A stretch of DNA of 64,000 bases. Origin: Shinisaurus crocodilurus. Taxonomy: Eukaryota > Chordata > Lepidosauria > Squamata > Shinisauridae. Both the position numbers and the translations under genes were made by a program. Location of the stretch: the NCBI GenBank assembly GCA_021292165.1, contig JAHFWL010000435.1:654503-718502 (forward strand). The letters run 5' to 3'. The notes beneath the pieces were generated by a model. The model was not told the DNA's origin. It saw only the letters and a list, made by a program, of their open reading frames with translations, and ran no database searches. Below are positions 12,052 to 23,142 of this stretch, in pieces (the first letter of the stretch is position 1; every line of letters begins with the position of its first letter).

Positions 12052-12200
12052 AGATTTCATAGATCATAGAGTTGGAAGGGGCCTACAAGGCTATCGAGTC
12101 CAACTCGCTAGAGGAGGGGTCTCCCATCCAAGTAATAACCAGGCTTGACCCTGCTTAGCTTTCCACACTCAGACAAGCTGAGCCAGCATGAGCCACAGGC
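12052..12200 (-). mobile_element. 5S-rRNA-headed SINE with CR1-like tail, minus copy
   Basis: On the minus strand: GCTCAGCTTGTCTGAG, AAGCTAAGCAGGGTCAAGCC and TTATTACTTGGATGGGAGAC match the 5S rRNA internal promoter region (A box, intermediate element, C box). A tail follows: GAGTTGGACTCGATAGCC and TTCCAACTCTATGATCTATG. The tail resembles the 3' end of reptile/bird CR1 elements, suggesting CR1-driven mobilisation. Other copies: 15200-15358, 23143-23274 and 42220-42374. Confidence 0.8.
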
Positions 12201-13309
12201 TTGGCTTATACCTACTTTAGTGGGGAAAGACCATAGGTCAAAATGCATTCAGCAATTTTTGTACAATAAATTGCTACTTTCAAGCACCTGCTTAAGACCT
12301 GCTCCCCCCCCCCTTTGTTTTTGTACACAGCTAGTAGCCAAAATCCGGAGACCTGCCTGAGTAGTTCTGCATTCCCAGCATGGCTTTAGACTTCCACTTC
12401 GGAGCAGCAGCCCAGAGGGAAATTTCAAAAGCACTTTGTTTTGATATGAACCGGGTCTCTGCTGTTCCAAGAAACAAATTAGAAGTCCTACAAGCCCACG
12501 CCACGCACACACACACACAGCTTTCTGGACAGTATCCATCATCACTTCCTGTTCTACGGCTCTCATTCTGTGGACTCGCAGAGCAGTGACATCCTGATCC
12601 GCTAAACCAGATTTTGAAATCTGAGTCAAACCATTTTGCCTTCTGCTTCAAATTCTGTTCCATATCTCACTTCCTAATAAGTTTCAAGTCACCCCAGTAA
12701 CACACGGAATATTCATGCAGTTGAATTTACAATTATATGTCTCATTTGTGTCTTATTTTAAACACTGTGATATTGTTGGGGGGATTTTTCAGCCAAACAG
12801 ATCCCATTTTATTAATAATTTATCTATTTTCAAGTTGTCATTTTTTCTTCCAGAGAACCTGTGCTATCTACTATTAATATTGTGGCTCTGAATGTCAGAT
12901 TGCAGTCTGATGGATGGATCTGAATGAATCTTCAGGCCTGGCTTCCCTCGGCCATCTGTCTAGCTGTCATGTGACAAAAAATGCAAGCCATGTGGCTGGC
13001 ATGTGCTCAGAGGAAAATACAGTAAATTGTCTTACAAACACTGAACTGACCTTGCTTCTGTGCCACATGATGTAGCTTTGTTGTGAGACATTATTCTGGT
13101 AAGATGAATATTATAGAAAAAGGGACAGAAGCATGCAGAGAACATTGTCTGGAAAAAGCAGGATTTCTGCGGAAGCTCAAGTTGTATTTTTGGAGTAACC
13201 TCACAAAAAGCTTGGAAGAGTCAAATGTTTTTCAAGGAAAACTGAGAGAAGTGCGACCTTCACTCGTAAATCAGGTGACTACTTATGGATCACCCCCCCA
13301 AAAAGGGCA

Positions 13310-13985
13310 AAAGAGGGTGCAGATTTGCATATACTAATTTATATGTATAGATGCAAATATAGGAATCATGACTATAATTTAAATATTTATTTATTTATTA
13401 TATTTATACCCCGCCATTTTTTCCTGCAAGGAACCCAAGGCGGCTTACATAATCCTCCTCCTCCTCTCCATGTTATCCTCACAACAACCCTGTGAGGTAG
13501 GTTAGGCTAAGAGTCAGTGACTGGCCCAAAGTCACCCAGTGGGTTTCATGGCCGAGTGGGGACTAGAACCCGGATCTCCCGAGACTATGACCAGGTGACC
13601 TGTGTGCCTCGCCTATTCGACCTGCTGTCCATGTGCTGCTGATGGGCAGCTTCAAGGCCCAGTTCCCTCTTCTGATGGGTCTTTATCTTTAAACCAGACC
13701 TAGACTGGACAGCCATTCAGAGAAAGGATGCCTTCAAATAGATGATTGTTCAGTGATGTGACAGCCTTTCAATTAGAGCAGGACTGCCTGGGCAATGTGT
13801 GGCCCTCCGGATGTTGTTGGACTGCAACTCCCATGAGCTCTGGCCAGCATAGGCAATGGTGAGAGGTGAGGGGAGTTGCAGTCCAACAATATCTGAAGAG
13901 CCACAGCTTGCCCACCCTTGAATTAGAGGACTGTCCTCTGTAAAGTAAGACACAGGGCCACACCCATTGCAAAAGCTGGGTGGAC
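13310..13985 (+). repeat. Family G repeat carrying a nested CORE-SINE and a nested family C MITE
   Basis: Family G text (GCATATACTAATTTATATG, ATGACTATAATTTAAAT, AGGTGACCTGTGTGCC, ATCTTTAAACCAGACC, GAGGACTGTCCTCTGT) is interrupted twice. A minus-strand CORE-SINE lies at about 13384-13584. A 142-bp family C element lies at 13779-13920, with exact 8-bp duplications AATTAGAG at 13771-13778 and 13921-13928. The order of events is therefore clear: G first, then the two insertions. Confidence 0.7.
13771..13928. mobile_element. Foldback MITE family C, copy 3, with 8-bp TSD
   Basis: Element 13779-13920 begins CAGGACTGCC and ends GCCCACCCTTG. Inverted inner arms are GTTGGACTGCAACTCCCATG and GGGGAGTTGCAGTCCAAC. 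The 8-bp flanking repeat AATTAGAG is exact. hAT-like by terminal CAG and duplication length. Confidence 0.9.
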
Positions 13986-14275
13986 TCACACCCCTAGGAG
14001 CCCTTAACAGTGATAGTTAACATTGCCACATAAGCCCCAATTTCCCCTGTGATAAAGGGTAGTGGTAACAGTGACTGAAAATATTTTGACGTAGGGTGGG
14101 ATGTCAGTACTTGGAAACAAGCGTCATTTCTTTCTACGTCATGCATTCATTACCCACGTCTATGTAACACATAGTTTGAACCCAAATATCTCTCCCTCTG
14201 CAGCCAAAACCACGCCATTTAAAAATGTTTTCCGCTGGTAATGTACGTTGAATTCCTCTGAGGTATTAAAGAGGC

Positions 14276-14330
14276 TCTTCTCTAAAGTAATACCTATGTG
14301 TTACTTCTCTAAAGTAATACCTATGTGCTC
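14276..14330 (+). repeat. Short tandem duplication
   Basis: The unit CTTCTCTAAAGTAATACCTA (plus TGTG) occurs twice in a row (about 24-bp period), consistent with replication slippage. Confidence 0.8.
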
Positions 14331-14539
14331 CTTGTTTGGTTCCCTGACAGACCTACAAAGCTATGTGTAGTCGCAAATTTTCCAGTTTACCCAGTATTGT
14401 AAACAGCTGCACTTTCTGTGGAAATATGTAAACTCTTCTGTATTAGGAATATGAACGTGTCATATCACTGTTGCTAAATTATGGCACAGAATACAAAATG
14501 CAGAGAGGGACTTGGAACCCAAAGCAGGACCAACCAGGT

Positions 14540-14900
14540 CATTAGCAGTTCAGTGACAGAGCACATGCTTTGCATTTAAAAAATTCCTTGGTTCAGTCCT
14601 CGGCATCTCCAGCAAGACTGGGAAATATGCCTATCTGAAACCTTGGAGAGGTACTGCCACTCGGTGTAGGCCAGCCTTCTGCCCTCCAGACATTTTGGGC
14701 AGCCCTCATCAGCCCCAGCCAGCATGGCTAATGGCCTGGGGAAATGGGAGTTGTAATCTAAAACATCTGGAGGGCACCAGGTTTGGGAAGGCTGGAAGAC
14801 ACCGGGTCAGTACTGTCAATCCAGCCTTGGTACAGTTGTAGGGTTGTGCTGTTTCTCCCTAAATGCTGTAAGTATTGAGCTAGATGGACCAATGGCCTGA
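14540..14900 (+). mobile_element. tRNA-derived SINE split by a family C MITE
   Basis: tRNA-like head with an A-box-like stretch (CAGTTCAGTGACAGAGCAC), an anticodon-arm-like GCTTTGCATT and a B-box-like GGTTCAGTCC. Then comes the conserved body (GGGAAA...CCTGAAACCTTGGAGAG...) and the tail end GCTAGATGGACCAATGG. A family C foldback (about 14672-14796) interrupts it. Sister copies: 51505-51712 (minus), 53019-53206, 60620-60806; degraded ones at 32551-32650 and 63735-63860. Confidence 0.75.
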
Positions 14901-14909
14901 GCCCTGAAG

Positions 14910-15095
14910 CCTGAACATAAGAAGAGCTCAGAGAGATCGGACTAAAGGCCTGTCTAGTCCTGCATCCAGGTTCCCACACTGGCCAACCACATGTCTCTGG
15001 AAAGCCCAGGACGTGAGGACAATATCCCTCTCCCACCGTTATTCCCCAACAACTGAGTATAAGGCAGGCAGCTGCCAATATTCTTAGTAGGTGAC
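14910..15095 (-). mobile_element. CR1 3' end fragment, minus
   Basis: GAACATAAGAAGAGCTC, GTCTAGTCCTGCATCC, ACACTGGCCAACCACATG and CTCCCACCGTTATTCCC are the reverse complement of the CR1 3' end seen on the plus strand at 41940-42070. Confidence 0.75.
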
Positions 15096-15199
15096 CTTAA
15101 GGGAAGAACAGGACGGGGCAGCACTTTTGCTGCTACAGCAGATGCCTTTTCCATTTAATCTGGACAGGCATGCTTCTCCTCCTGAGGAACTCCAGGGCC

Positions 15200-15358
15200 C
15201 AGCTGGCTCAGCTTGTCTGAGCATGGAAAGCTAAGCAGGGTCAGGCCTGGTTATTACTTGGATGGGAGACCCCTCCTCTAGTTTCCTGCATTGAGCAGGG
15301 GGTTGGACTCGATAGCCTGGTAGGCTCCTTCCAACTCTATGATCTATGAAATCTATGA
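15200..15358 (+). mobile_element. 5S-rRNA-headed SINE with CR1-like tail, plus copy
   Basis: The head GCTCAGCTTGTCTGAGCATG, AAGCTAAGCAGGGTCAGGCC and TTACTTGGATGGGAGACC matches 5S rRNA from the A box to the C box. A linker (CTCCTCTAGTTTCCTGCATT) and the tail GGTTGGACTCGATAGCC...CCAACTCTATGATCTATG follow. This is the best full copy. Confidence 0.85.
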
Positions 15359-15451
15359 AGAATGAAGAGCTACTGGCTTGGAGGCTTGGAGTGGTCAACT
15401 AGAAGGAGCAGAGGATGGGGTGAGCAGGAGTCCGCCAGGCCTGGGGGGTAT

Positions 15452-15690
15452 TTATTTGTTTATTTAAAATATATATCCCACTTTTCTTGTTTAAAAAAAA
15501 TCCAAGGCAGCTAACAAGCAACATAGCAGGTAAATTAAATAAAAGAGCAGCAATAATGCCACAGAATAGATACAACAGCAGCCAACAGCGTGCAAAAACG
15601 TCACGTCACAGTAGCTGTGAAAATCAAAAACCAATCTGCTCCAAAGCCTCCTGAAAAAGCCACATCTCTGCCACATCTGATGTTTGGTCA
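15452..15690 (-). mobile_element. L2-like LINE 3' UTR remnant
   Basis: A (TTTA)n-type start, then the AAGGCAGCTAACAAGCAACA block and AACAGCAGCCAACAGC. This matches the 3' UTR type seen at 9840-9880 and 7680-7860. No usable coding remains. Confidence 0.5.
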
Positions 15691-16010
15691 GAATCTGGGA
15701 CTTGTTCTTTATGTTAAAAAAATAAATTTAAAAAAATCAATTAAAAAAAAAAAAGATTCTTAATGGCCAATGATGGTCATTAAGATGTCTCTTAATGGGA
15801 GCTAATTGTTAGAAGATTGTTGCTTTCTTCATGCAGAGATCTCTCTGGAAAGTTTGGAGTGGGAAACACACCCCACCCTCAGCTGGTGGGGGGGGCTCAA
15901 TGTGTGTGTGGGAAGGAACAAAAGAAGCTACATTTGAGACAGAGGGAGATCTGAGAGCCAAAATATACATTATGCTTATATATCACATACCATGTAGCGA
16001 CATAGGAATC

Positions 16011-16083
16011 CAGCTATGCTGGCTGGGGCATGCTGGGAGTTGTAGGCCAAAAACATCTGGGGACCCAAGGTTGGAGAACACTG
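16011..16083. mobile_element. Family B foldback, half copy
   Basis: Only the 3' arm and centre remain: GGCTGGGGCATGCTGGGAGT ... CCAAGGTTGGAGAACACTG. A single arm shows that the palindrome can lose one side. Confidence 0.8.
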
Positions 16084-16962
16084 ATCTAGGCTGACTTGGC
16101 ATAACGGCACTTGTGGGAAAGTCGTTCACGATGCACCCTGTGGAACCGACATCACTTTATATTGGCAGTAATGAGTGCTGTGTGAAACCGGCCATGGACA
16201 GGTTCCCCAGCTGTGTTCATTAAAGGCCGGTCTTCAATCACAGTCCTATTAACACACTTCACCGAAGTTTCTTTCTGTATTATACCCATGTGATGGATAT
16301 GCAGTTGAGTCAGAAGAGAAGGGTGAAAAATAGGTGCTTCTTTGCCGTTACAAATTAACCAGGGCGATTGTTTCAAAGGCAGAAATTAAACCTTCAGTAG
16401 ATTTTTTTTTTCTAAGGCTGCCCATAAATGACCATTGTTTTCTCTTTTGCAGTCATTTTAAAGGTGAATCAATAGGGTTAGTGACTCTCGTCAATTTTTG
16501 TAATTACTCTCAATTCCGAACGATGATTAGCTACCTCTCTGGCATTGCTAGAAGAGGAGGAAATGGCAGATTGCTAACAGTAACTCTGGATCATGGGAAA
16601 GTATTTGTGTGATTGAGGTCTGCTATACATAAGTAACCACCTACCACCTGGGATAAAGAAATAGCATTTCCAATACTCCATGACATAAATTTGGAATCTT
16701 TTCAAACTTCCCAAATAGCCCCATGGCAGTATTCCCCTGCAGTGACTTCATCATTCTGTGTTGGTAAGGCATTCATTGAAGCTGCAGCCCTGTACACTAC
16801 ACACACGTACCTGGGAGCAAGCCCCATTGAACTCCATTTGGGCTTATTTCTGAGTAGGCATGCATAGGGTTGCCTTATTAAGTCCTATTTTTGCAATCAC
16901 TTAATCCCCTCCCTGGACAAACACCCATTCCCCCTCTGCATTTAGATTTGAAGAGACCTTCC

Positions 16963-17290
16963 GGTGGCTTTATTGAGAGGTTTTTTTTCCAATCCTAATT
17001 GCTGTGTGGGGGGGGGGGGGAAAGAGGTAGGTGTGTGTGGGGGGGAGAGAGAGAGAGAGGATGACTGGGTTCACATGACACAACAATCCTGCTGGTTTAT
17101 AAGCCGAGCGGAGTTATTGTGTCATGTGAGCCCGCCATGGATTATTCAGGGTGGTTTATAAACCTAGCTTCTGGGCTTATAAGCCACCTCAACAGCCCAT
17201 GGCTTGTTATAGGGTTTGGTGGTCACCCCTGGGGTTGCCCTGTCATCTGAACCTCAATGAGACGGCAACCCTAGGGGTAACCTAAACGGC
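16963..17290. repeat. TGGGTTCACATGACA-type foldback-like repeat
   Basis: Inverted partial matches such as TTCACATGACACAACAATCC against GTGTCATGTGAGCCC, plus GGTTTATAA motifs. Related stretches lie at 45988-46270 and 48653-49086. G-runs and a (GA)n tract occur at 17008-17060. Termini were not fixed. Confidence 0.45.
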
Positions 17291-17696
17291 TACGGAGTCA
17301 CCTGGCAAGAGTGGCAAGAAATCCTTGCCGCTCTTGCCAAGCGGCTGCCGGACGAGCACCGCTGACAGCCACCCCTTAAGTGCCCAAGCAGCACTTGGGG
17401 GCAGCTGTCAGAGATGCCATGCACAGCAGGGCGGCACAGTGTGGCTGCCCATGTCTGCAGAGCGGGCTTGCTTGCGATCATCTGTCAGGCACATCGCGCG
17501 TAGGGTGGCTTCTGAGCCCCACACCGTCGTTTTCTACACAGTGTGGCTCATCGTGTCATGCAAATCCTGTCTGTGTGTGGAAGTGTATGAATAGGTGTGG
17601 GAGGCATGTGGGAGGCGTGTGGGAGAGTGTGGTGTGGCCCTTCTCACTTGGTGCTGGCATGTAGCAACCCTTGGGATGAAAAAGAATTCCCACCCG

Positions 17697-17847
17697 TGCT
17701 ATAGAGCTGTGGTAGGCATCCTGATGCCCTCCAGATGTTTTGGACTTTAACTCCCATAAGTCCCAACCACCATGGCAAATGGTGGGGAATTATGGGAGTT
17801 GGAGTCCAAAACATCTGGAGGGCACCAGGTTGTGGGTTATGCTATAG
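17697..17847. mobile_element. Foldback MITE family C, copy 5, with 8-bp TSD
   Basis: Element 17705-17839. Inverted arms ATGCCCTCCAGATGTTTTGG ... CCAAAACATCTGGAGGGCAC. The direct repeats TGCTATAG at 17697-17704 and 17840-17847 are exact. Confidence 0.85.
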
Positions 17848-17869
17848 GCTACTGAGCTAAATTATACAG

Positions 17870-18480
17870 CAGGGGTGCAGAACCTCAGGCCTAGGGGTGA
17901 AATATGGCCCTCTAGGGGTCCCAATCTGGCCCTCTGGGGGGGGAAGGTCCCCAGAAGGCCATGCCCCATTTTCCTGGCCCCAACCACTTTCCGCCAGCCA
18001 TCAATCACTTGGTAGTTCCCCAGCTTTTGTGCAGTTTTCCCCTGTGCCATTCTCAAAGATTGAAATGCCTCTCCTAAGCAGGGCTGGCCCTACCATTAGT
18101 CAAAGTGAGGTGGTTGCCTCAGGCAGCAAATGCTGAGAGGCGGCAGCAAGGTGTTGTAGGAGAGAAGTGTGTGCCATGTGGCCTTTCCTACACCCTCTAA
18201 GTTAGTCTGCTGCCTTCAGGTCAGGTGTGGTGTCCCATCATCGGTGTTGAAGAAAGATGTTCAGCGTTGAAGACAGGCTTTTGTACATGAAACGGGAGGG
18301 GGCACCATCTTGTTCTTTGTGTCAGGCAGGAAAATGTCTTGGACAGGCCCTGGCCTGCCATGCTGGACCATGCTGGTATTTTGGGCCCCACCTCTTTTGC
18401 CTTTGGACTAGAACGTGGCCCCTGTGAGCTTTTCCAAAACAGAATTTGGCCCTCGGGCTGAAAGAGGTTGTGCACCCCTG
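17870..18480. mobile_element. hAT-like non-autonomous element with a second element nested inside
   Basis: Terminal inverted repeats CAGGGGTGCAGAACCTC and GAGGTTGTGCACCCCTG. Imperfect 8-bp flanks TTATACAG and TTGTAAAG match at six positions. A second element at 18079-18352 has its own termini CAGGGCTGGCC / GGACAGGCCCTG; a reverse-orientation relative lies at 33988-34267. Related copies: 30147-30487, 37000-37260 (partial), 39152-40197 and 54942-55294. Confidence 0.75.
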
Positions 18481-19289
18481 TTGTAAAGCATTCATACTAG
18501 AGTCTTTGCATCTTATGAGAGCTGTAGTCCCAATTTCTTCAATATAACATGAGAGGAAGAAACTTTGATAACACAGCACAAGACATTTATTGCAGTTGTG
18601 GGGCAGGGAAGGACCTCACATATTCAGCTTAGCTTCACCTCAGATGTTAATATATGCATTGCAGACTCAAAGAATAAATGAAAACTTGGCTCGTTTGAAA
18701 GAAGAACGGCTGTAAAAGTGGATAAATCTTGAGTCCATTAGCTCTGGCATTCCTCCACTTACTCCTTCCAGTAATTCAATAATGCACAATTATTGGTATG
18801 AAAGGCCACAGGGAAAAAAAACCTCAAGTAAACAAGCACTAAGCACATAACGTAACACCAAATTGCATGACTCTGGAAGGTAGAGATGTTGACCTCAATC
18901 CTGACTGGACCTCAGTGTGGCAACAGCTTTTCCACCAAGCTGAGTAAGGGTGTGCTTCCTGGAAATGAAAGGGTGTTGGTACATTAAATGCAGTAACTGG
19001 AGATTTTGTTCAGAATATATCAATGACACCTGCAACACTGCTTCAGAGAAGGCCACCCAATCCATTACAGTGGCTAATTTGAGGAAATAATTTATGTTTG
19101 CCCCGAGAGCCAAAGTTTCAAGGTTTTAGCTTCCTCAATGGGAATTAGTTATATCTCAGACTGAGGAGCCCCCACAAAAAAGGGGAGAGGCTATTTTCCA
19201 TATTGCCCATCTCTAGCATTCTCCATCCCGCCCCACTTCTGACGTTTAAACCACCCCAGTTTTCTGGCATATTTCTCCATTCTCAGTGA

Positions 19290-19880
19290 TCCAGTTCAGA
19301 TATAATGGAAACCAGGGTTTCCTGCTATGTGAATGAGCTGAGGTGAGCTTCAGACTCATTCTTCCTTCTTCTCTCCTCCTCTTTCATGCCATGAGGAGGA
19401 GACTGGAAACTTTTGCTTCTGATTTTAAACAAACCACAGTTCCCCATGATGTCTGAACTAAGGAACTGTGGATTGTTTAAGCCAGGAGTAGGCAACTTCT
19501 GGCCTTCCAGATGTTTGGGCCCTTGATCCAATGATCCCTCACCATTGGCTATGCTGGCTAGGGCTGATGGAAGTAGTAGGCTAAAACATCTGGAGGGCAT
19601 TACTCCTGGTTTAAACTATGGTTAGTGAGGACAAGCCAGGATGAAATTAGGTTTCAGGTCAGGGCTTAAATTGAAACCTTAGTTTAAACAAATCATAGTT
19701 CCCCAAGTTTGAATGTCATGGGGAACTGTGGTTTATTTGAAAGTGAAAGCTTCCAATCAGCTTCTTGTGGTTGCGAATGAATAGGAGAGAGGCATGGAGA
19801 GCATGCAAACCCAAGACTCACCACAGCTTATTCACATAGCAAGAAAACATGGTTTCCCATTACATTTGAACCAGGCCAAT
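19290..19880. repeat. Large foldback (about 590 bp) with a nested family C MITE
   Basis: Outer arms read inward CCAGTTCAGATATAATGGAA ... GGTTTCCTGCTATGTGAATG; the reverse complement of 19820-19880 gives a close match (AAATGTAATGGGAAACC, TTGCTATGTGAATAAGC). Nested at 19483-19608 is a 126-bp element with 8-bp flanks GTTTAAGC / GTTTAAAC (one mismatch). No transposase is visible. Confidence 0.6.
19475..19616. mobile_element. Foldback MITE family C, copy 6, inside the large foldback
   Basis: Element 19483-19608 begins CAGGAGTAGGCAACTTCTGG and ends ATTACTCCTG. The 8-bp flanks match at seven of eight positions. Confidence 0.8.
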
Positions 19881-19910
19881 ATCTTTCTCACCATTCCTAT
19901 GGACAGCAGT

Positions 19911-20083
19911 GGCTCCAATGTCAGTGAGGCAGTGTAACCACTCCAGGTTTCAGTCTGAACTTCAAAGGACCTATCCATGGTGCTGAACCTATTTGGGGGA
20001 TATGGCTCAGCACCATGGATAGCTCCTTAACAGTTCAGACTAAAACCTGGAGTGGGCACACCACCCCACTGACACTGGAGCCC
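19911..20083. repeat. Foldback family E, copy 1
   Basis: Two arms of about 80 bp (19911-19993 and 20000-20082) are near reverse complements, with landmarks GGCTCCAATGTCAGTG, CACTCCAGGTTTCAGTCTGA and CTATCCATGGTGCTGA. Other copies are 20418-20590 and 21759-21985. The duplication signature was not resolved. Confidence 0.75.
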
Positions 20084-20337
20084 CCAGCCTCCACTGCCTA
20101 TGGAAGACAGGGCAGTTCTCCCTTCTCATAGTTCTTCATCTTGAAACTGGATATGGACCAGACAGCCCTTCAAATAGAGGACAGTCCTCTGTAAAGTCAG
20201 ACACATGACCACCCTAGCAGTCCTGCTGCAATAGATAGTGGAGTACCACTTCAGTTTAACTCGCAAAACATTTGAAACTGCTCCCAACAGAGCACTCCCA
20301 ATTCTAGGACAAGATTACACTGAGGGCTGTTTAAGCC

Positions 20338-21022
20338 CATTAGCTCAAGGGTCCCCAACACAGAGCCCGTGGGTGCCTCTACCCCTTCGCTTTGTTATTT
20401 CTCCCTCCTTCCCAGCTAGTGGGGGCTGATGGCCTCTCCAGATTTTACTCTGAACTTTTAAGGAGCTATCCATGGTGATAAACCCTATCCCCAAAATAGG
20501 TTCGGCATCATGGACAGCTCCTTAAAAGTTTGGTGTGAAATCTGGAGCGGATACACAGCCCCACTGACATTGGCGCCACCAGCCTCCACCGCTCCCAGCC
20601 TCTAGTCTCGCTATTTCTCTCCCCTCACCTCTTTAGCTCACTGTTTCTCCTCCTCCCAGCCTCTATGCTTGCTCCTTCTCTACCCCTTTACTTTGCTCTT
20701 TCTTTGCTCTTTGCTCTTTCTTTGCTCTCAGCCTCTAGCTTCACTGTTTCTCCCCCTCCCAGCCTCTAGCCTTGCTCTTTCTCTCCCCTCTACCCCCTTT
20801 CCTTGCTATTTTCCCCTCCCTCCCAGTCTCTTGCCTCACTATTTCTCTTTTTTTTCCCCCACCTCTTTAGCTCACTTTTGACTAGCCAGGCCCCCACAGT
20901 TGGCCATTATGTGACTAGCCACATCCAGCATGGGAGCCATTTTGTGGTGGTGCCCACAGCACTTTCTCAGATTCCCAAATGTGCCCGTGGGTCCAGAAAA
21001 GTTGGGAACCCTTGCATTAGCT
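20338..21022. mobile_element. hAT-like element (669 bp) with exact 8-bp TSD, CT-rich array and nested foldback
   Basis: Element 20346-21014 has termini CAAGGGTCCCCAAC and GTTGGGAACCCTTG, flanked by exact 8-bp repeats CATTAGCT (20338-20345 and 21015-21022). Inside are a family E foldback (20418-20590) and a degenerate C/T-rich tandem array (about 20590-20880; units contain CTCCCAGCCTCTAG and TTGCTCTTTCT). No coding region was seen. Confidence 0.85.
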
Positions 21023-21187
21023 TCTGTGACCAGGCTTACATTCCTCCATGTTCTAGACAGGTTCAGAGATGTCCCTGGACTAGACTCCTTTTCTCACCTT
21101 AGGAGGAGATGAGGGAAAGTGGGAAGAACCAAATTGCTTCATTGCGTCATTTTCAGCAAGTGTGACATTTACTGAGCAAAATAATCT

Positions 21188-21224
21188 TTGCTTGGAGGGG
21201 GGGAGGGAGGGAGGGAGGGAGAGA

Positions 21225-21261
<37 letters not shown>
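21188..21261. repeat. (GGGA)n/(GA)n simple repeat
   Basis: GGGAGGGAGGGA runs into about 20 GA units. Pure purine tract. Confidence 0.95.
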
Positions 21262-21265
<4 letters not shown>

Positions 21266-21758
21266 TCTGCTCCTGATGTTCTTTGCTTTTCTCACTTTAA
21301 GCCATAATCTTCTGTTTGCAACACCACAGTTATTTCCACGGCAACAAACCGTATTGCCGCTAGCAGCTGAGTACAAGGCCTTCACAACAATGTGGGGAAC
21401 TCTGCACAATGATTGCCATTTTCAACATGCTTTCAAATATAAGTTAAAGGGATTGGGTGACCAAGGGAGTCACGCACGCAACCAGCTGTCACGAGGCTCA
21501 TCGTGAGATCAGAAGACTTGATCAGTCAGCTTGGCAAATGTTCATCCAATTGAAATTTCTGTGGGGGGAAAGGGCTAAAAGAGATTGAATGATTTTTGGT
21601 CTGATCCCTGATCCCATGAGTTACTGCCATTACATTAGCACTGGGATTCACAGGACCGGGTGGTAAGCAGCATAATAAGGGGGCACTTGGCCCCAGCTGT
21701 AGCACAGCAGCCATGATCGGCCCTGTTGGGGTCACAGCTGCCTCCCAGCCCTAAATGC

Positions 21759-21985
21759 AGTGGGGGCTGGTGACTCCTCCTGTGTCAATGGGGCTCCTTA
21801 TCCATTACATCTTCTTCTTTGAGAGCTTTATAGGAACTACGGGAGCTATCCATGGTGCTGCACCCCATCCCCAAAATAGGTTGACCACCATGGGGCACCG
21901 TGGATAGCTCCTCTAAAGCTCCAAGCAAAAGCTGCAATGGAGAAGGAGCCCCACCGAAATAGGCGTCACCACCAGCCTCCCCTGA
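21759..21985. repeat. Foldback family E, copy 3
   Basis: Arms GTGGGGGCTGGTGACTCC ... GGCGTCACCACCAGCC and GGAGCTATCCATGGTGC ... GCACCGTGGATAGCTCC, with a shared CCCATCCCCAAAATAGG centre as in copy 2 (20418-20590). Confidence 0.7.
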
Positions 21986-23142
21986 CCTTCCAGTGTCGGG
22001 TGAGTACGAGATGCAGGCAAAGCATCCCTGGCTTGGCCCGTGTTGTGCCTTCCAGACCAAGGCAGTGGTTGGAGTACCTCTGAAGCTGCCACCTGGGTCA
22101 GGGTGGGTTTGCTGTCTGCAAGCTTCCCACAGCTGGGGAAAGGCCATGCAGAGCAAAGCCAGTCCCTGGCTGGTCCCTGGACAGCAAAGCTGGTCCCCAG
22201 CTGATGAAATCAGGGGCGTGGCTACACACACACCCCGATGTCATCTGGCCCTAGAAAGGCTGGTGGGGGATCATCCCCCCCCCCCCAAAGCTGTTCCCCC
22301 ACCCCTGCTCTAGTGGCACAAACTTTCCTAGGTTTGTGCTCTGAAACCATTTCACCACAAAATGGTCTAGTAGGCTCTTGATCAGGCAGTGGTACTGAAC
22401 TGCCTGAAGTAACTGTGTGGAGTGACTGGAGTCACACAGCCTTCATTTCTTGCTACTAAGTAAGTGGGGGGGGAGGTTTACTATGGATCCATGTGGAGCC
22501 ATAGTGATAACCAGTCAACACCACCCAACAGCCCCAACAGTGCAGATTTTGCGGGCCCTCGGGCAAGTGGACCCGCCGACTGTGGCCTCATGAGTGGCCT
22601 CATCTCCATGAGTGGCCTCATCTCTTTTCCACTGCCCTCTCCCTCTGAGCCCGATTAACAAAGCTCAGAGAGAGAAGACAAGGTGAGTGGAGGTTGCTGC
22701 TCTCTCTCTCTTTGCTCTCGTCACTCTTTGAAGACTTGAAAGGGGGCAGGTGAACAGGAGGCAATGGAAAAGAGGAGAACTAGGGGGCTGTGAGGGCCCT
22801 TTTGGGCTGTGGTTCTTGGCAGGTGCCCAGTGATGCCAACCCCTGGCCAAGTGAATGAGCATTAAAATGTTCACTAAAGGAAAAGTTTGGGTAAATAAAA
22901 GCCTTCAATTGGCTCATGGCTGTGGATAAATGTAGGGTAGATGCATGTAATCCCAAGCTAGTCTTATGGCTTGCAGAGAGTTGGTCTTGTTTCCCTAACC
23001 TTCAGAGTTAGGCCTTGGCCTACACATGCTACACAATGGCTACCAGAAATCTGAGGTTGGTAGCATGTAACATACCACTGCAGACTGCAAGTGAGTGATT
23101 CCATTTATTTTTTTTAATGGTCCCACAACACAGGCCTGTGGC

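Larger units (their letters stand above)
21023..23140. other. Intergenic, mostly unrecognised
   Basis: Besides the (GA)n tract and foldback E copy 3 there are C-runs (22266-22287) and a short GAGTGGCCTCATCTC duplication near 22590-22625. The long minus frame at 21785-22231 is set by the foldback and is not a gene. The nearby stretch 18490-19290 also shows no feature. Confidence 0.5.

Noticed and set aside
18079..18352. 8-bp target duplication for the nested CAGGGCTGGCC element
   Set aside because: Flanks CTCCTAAG and GCCTGCCA do not match, so the insertion is supported only by its ends and the copy at 33988.
21785..22231. 148-codon minus frame
   Set aside because: It overlaps foldback family E and low-complexity sequence; no domain is visible.
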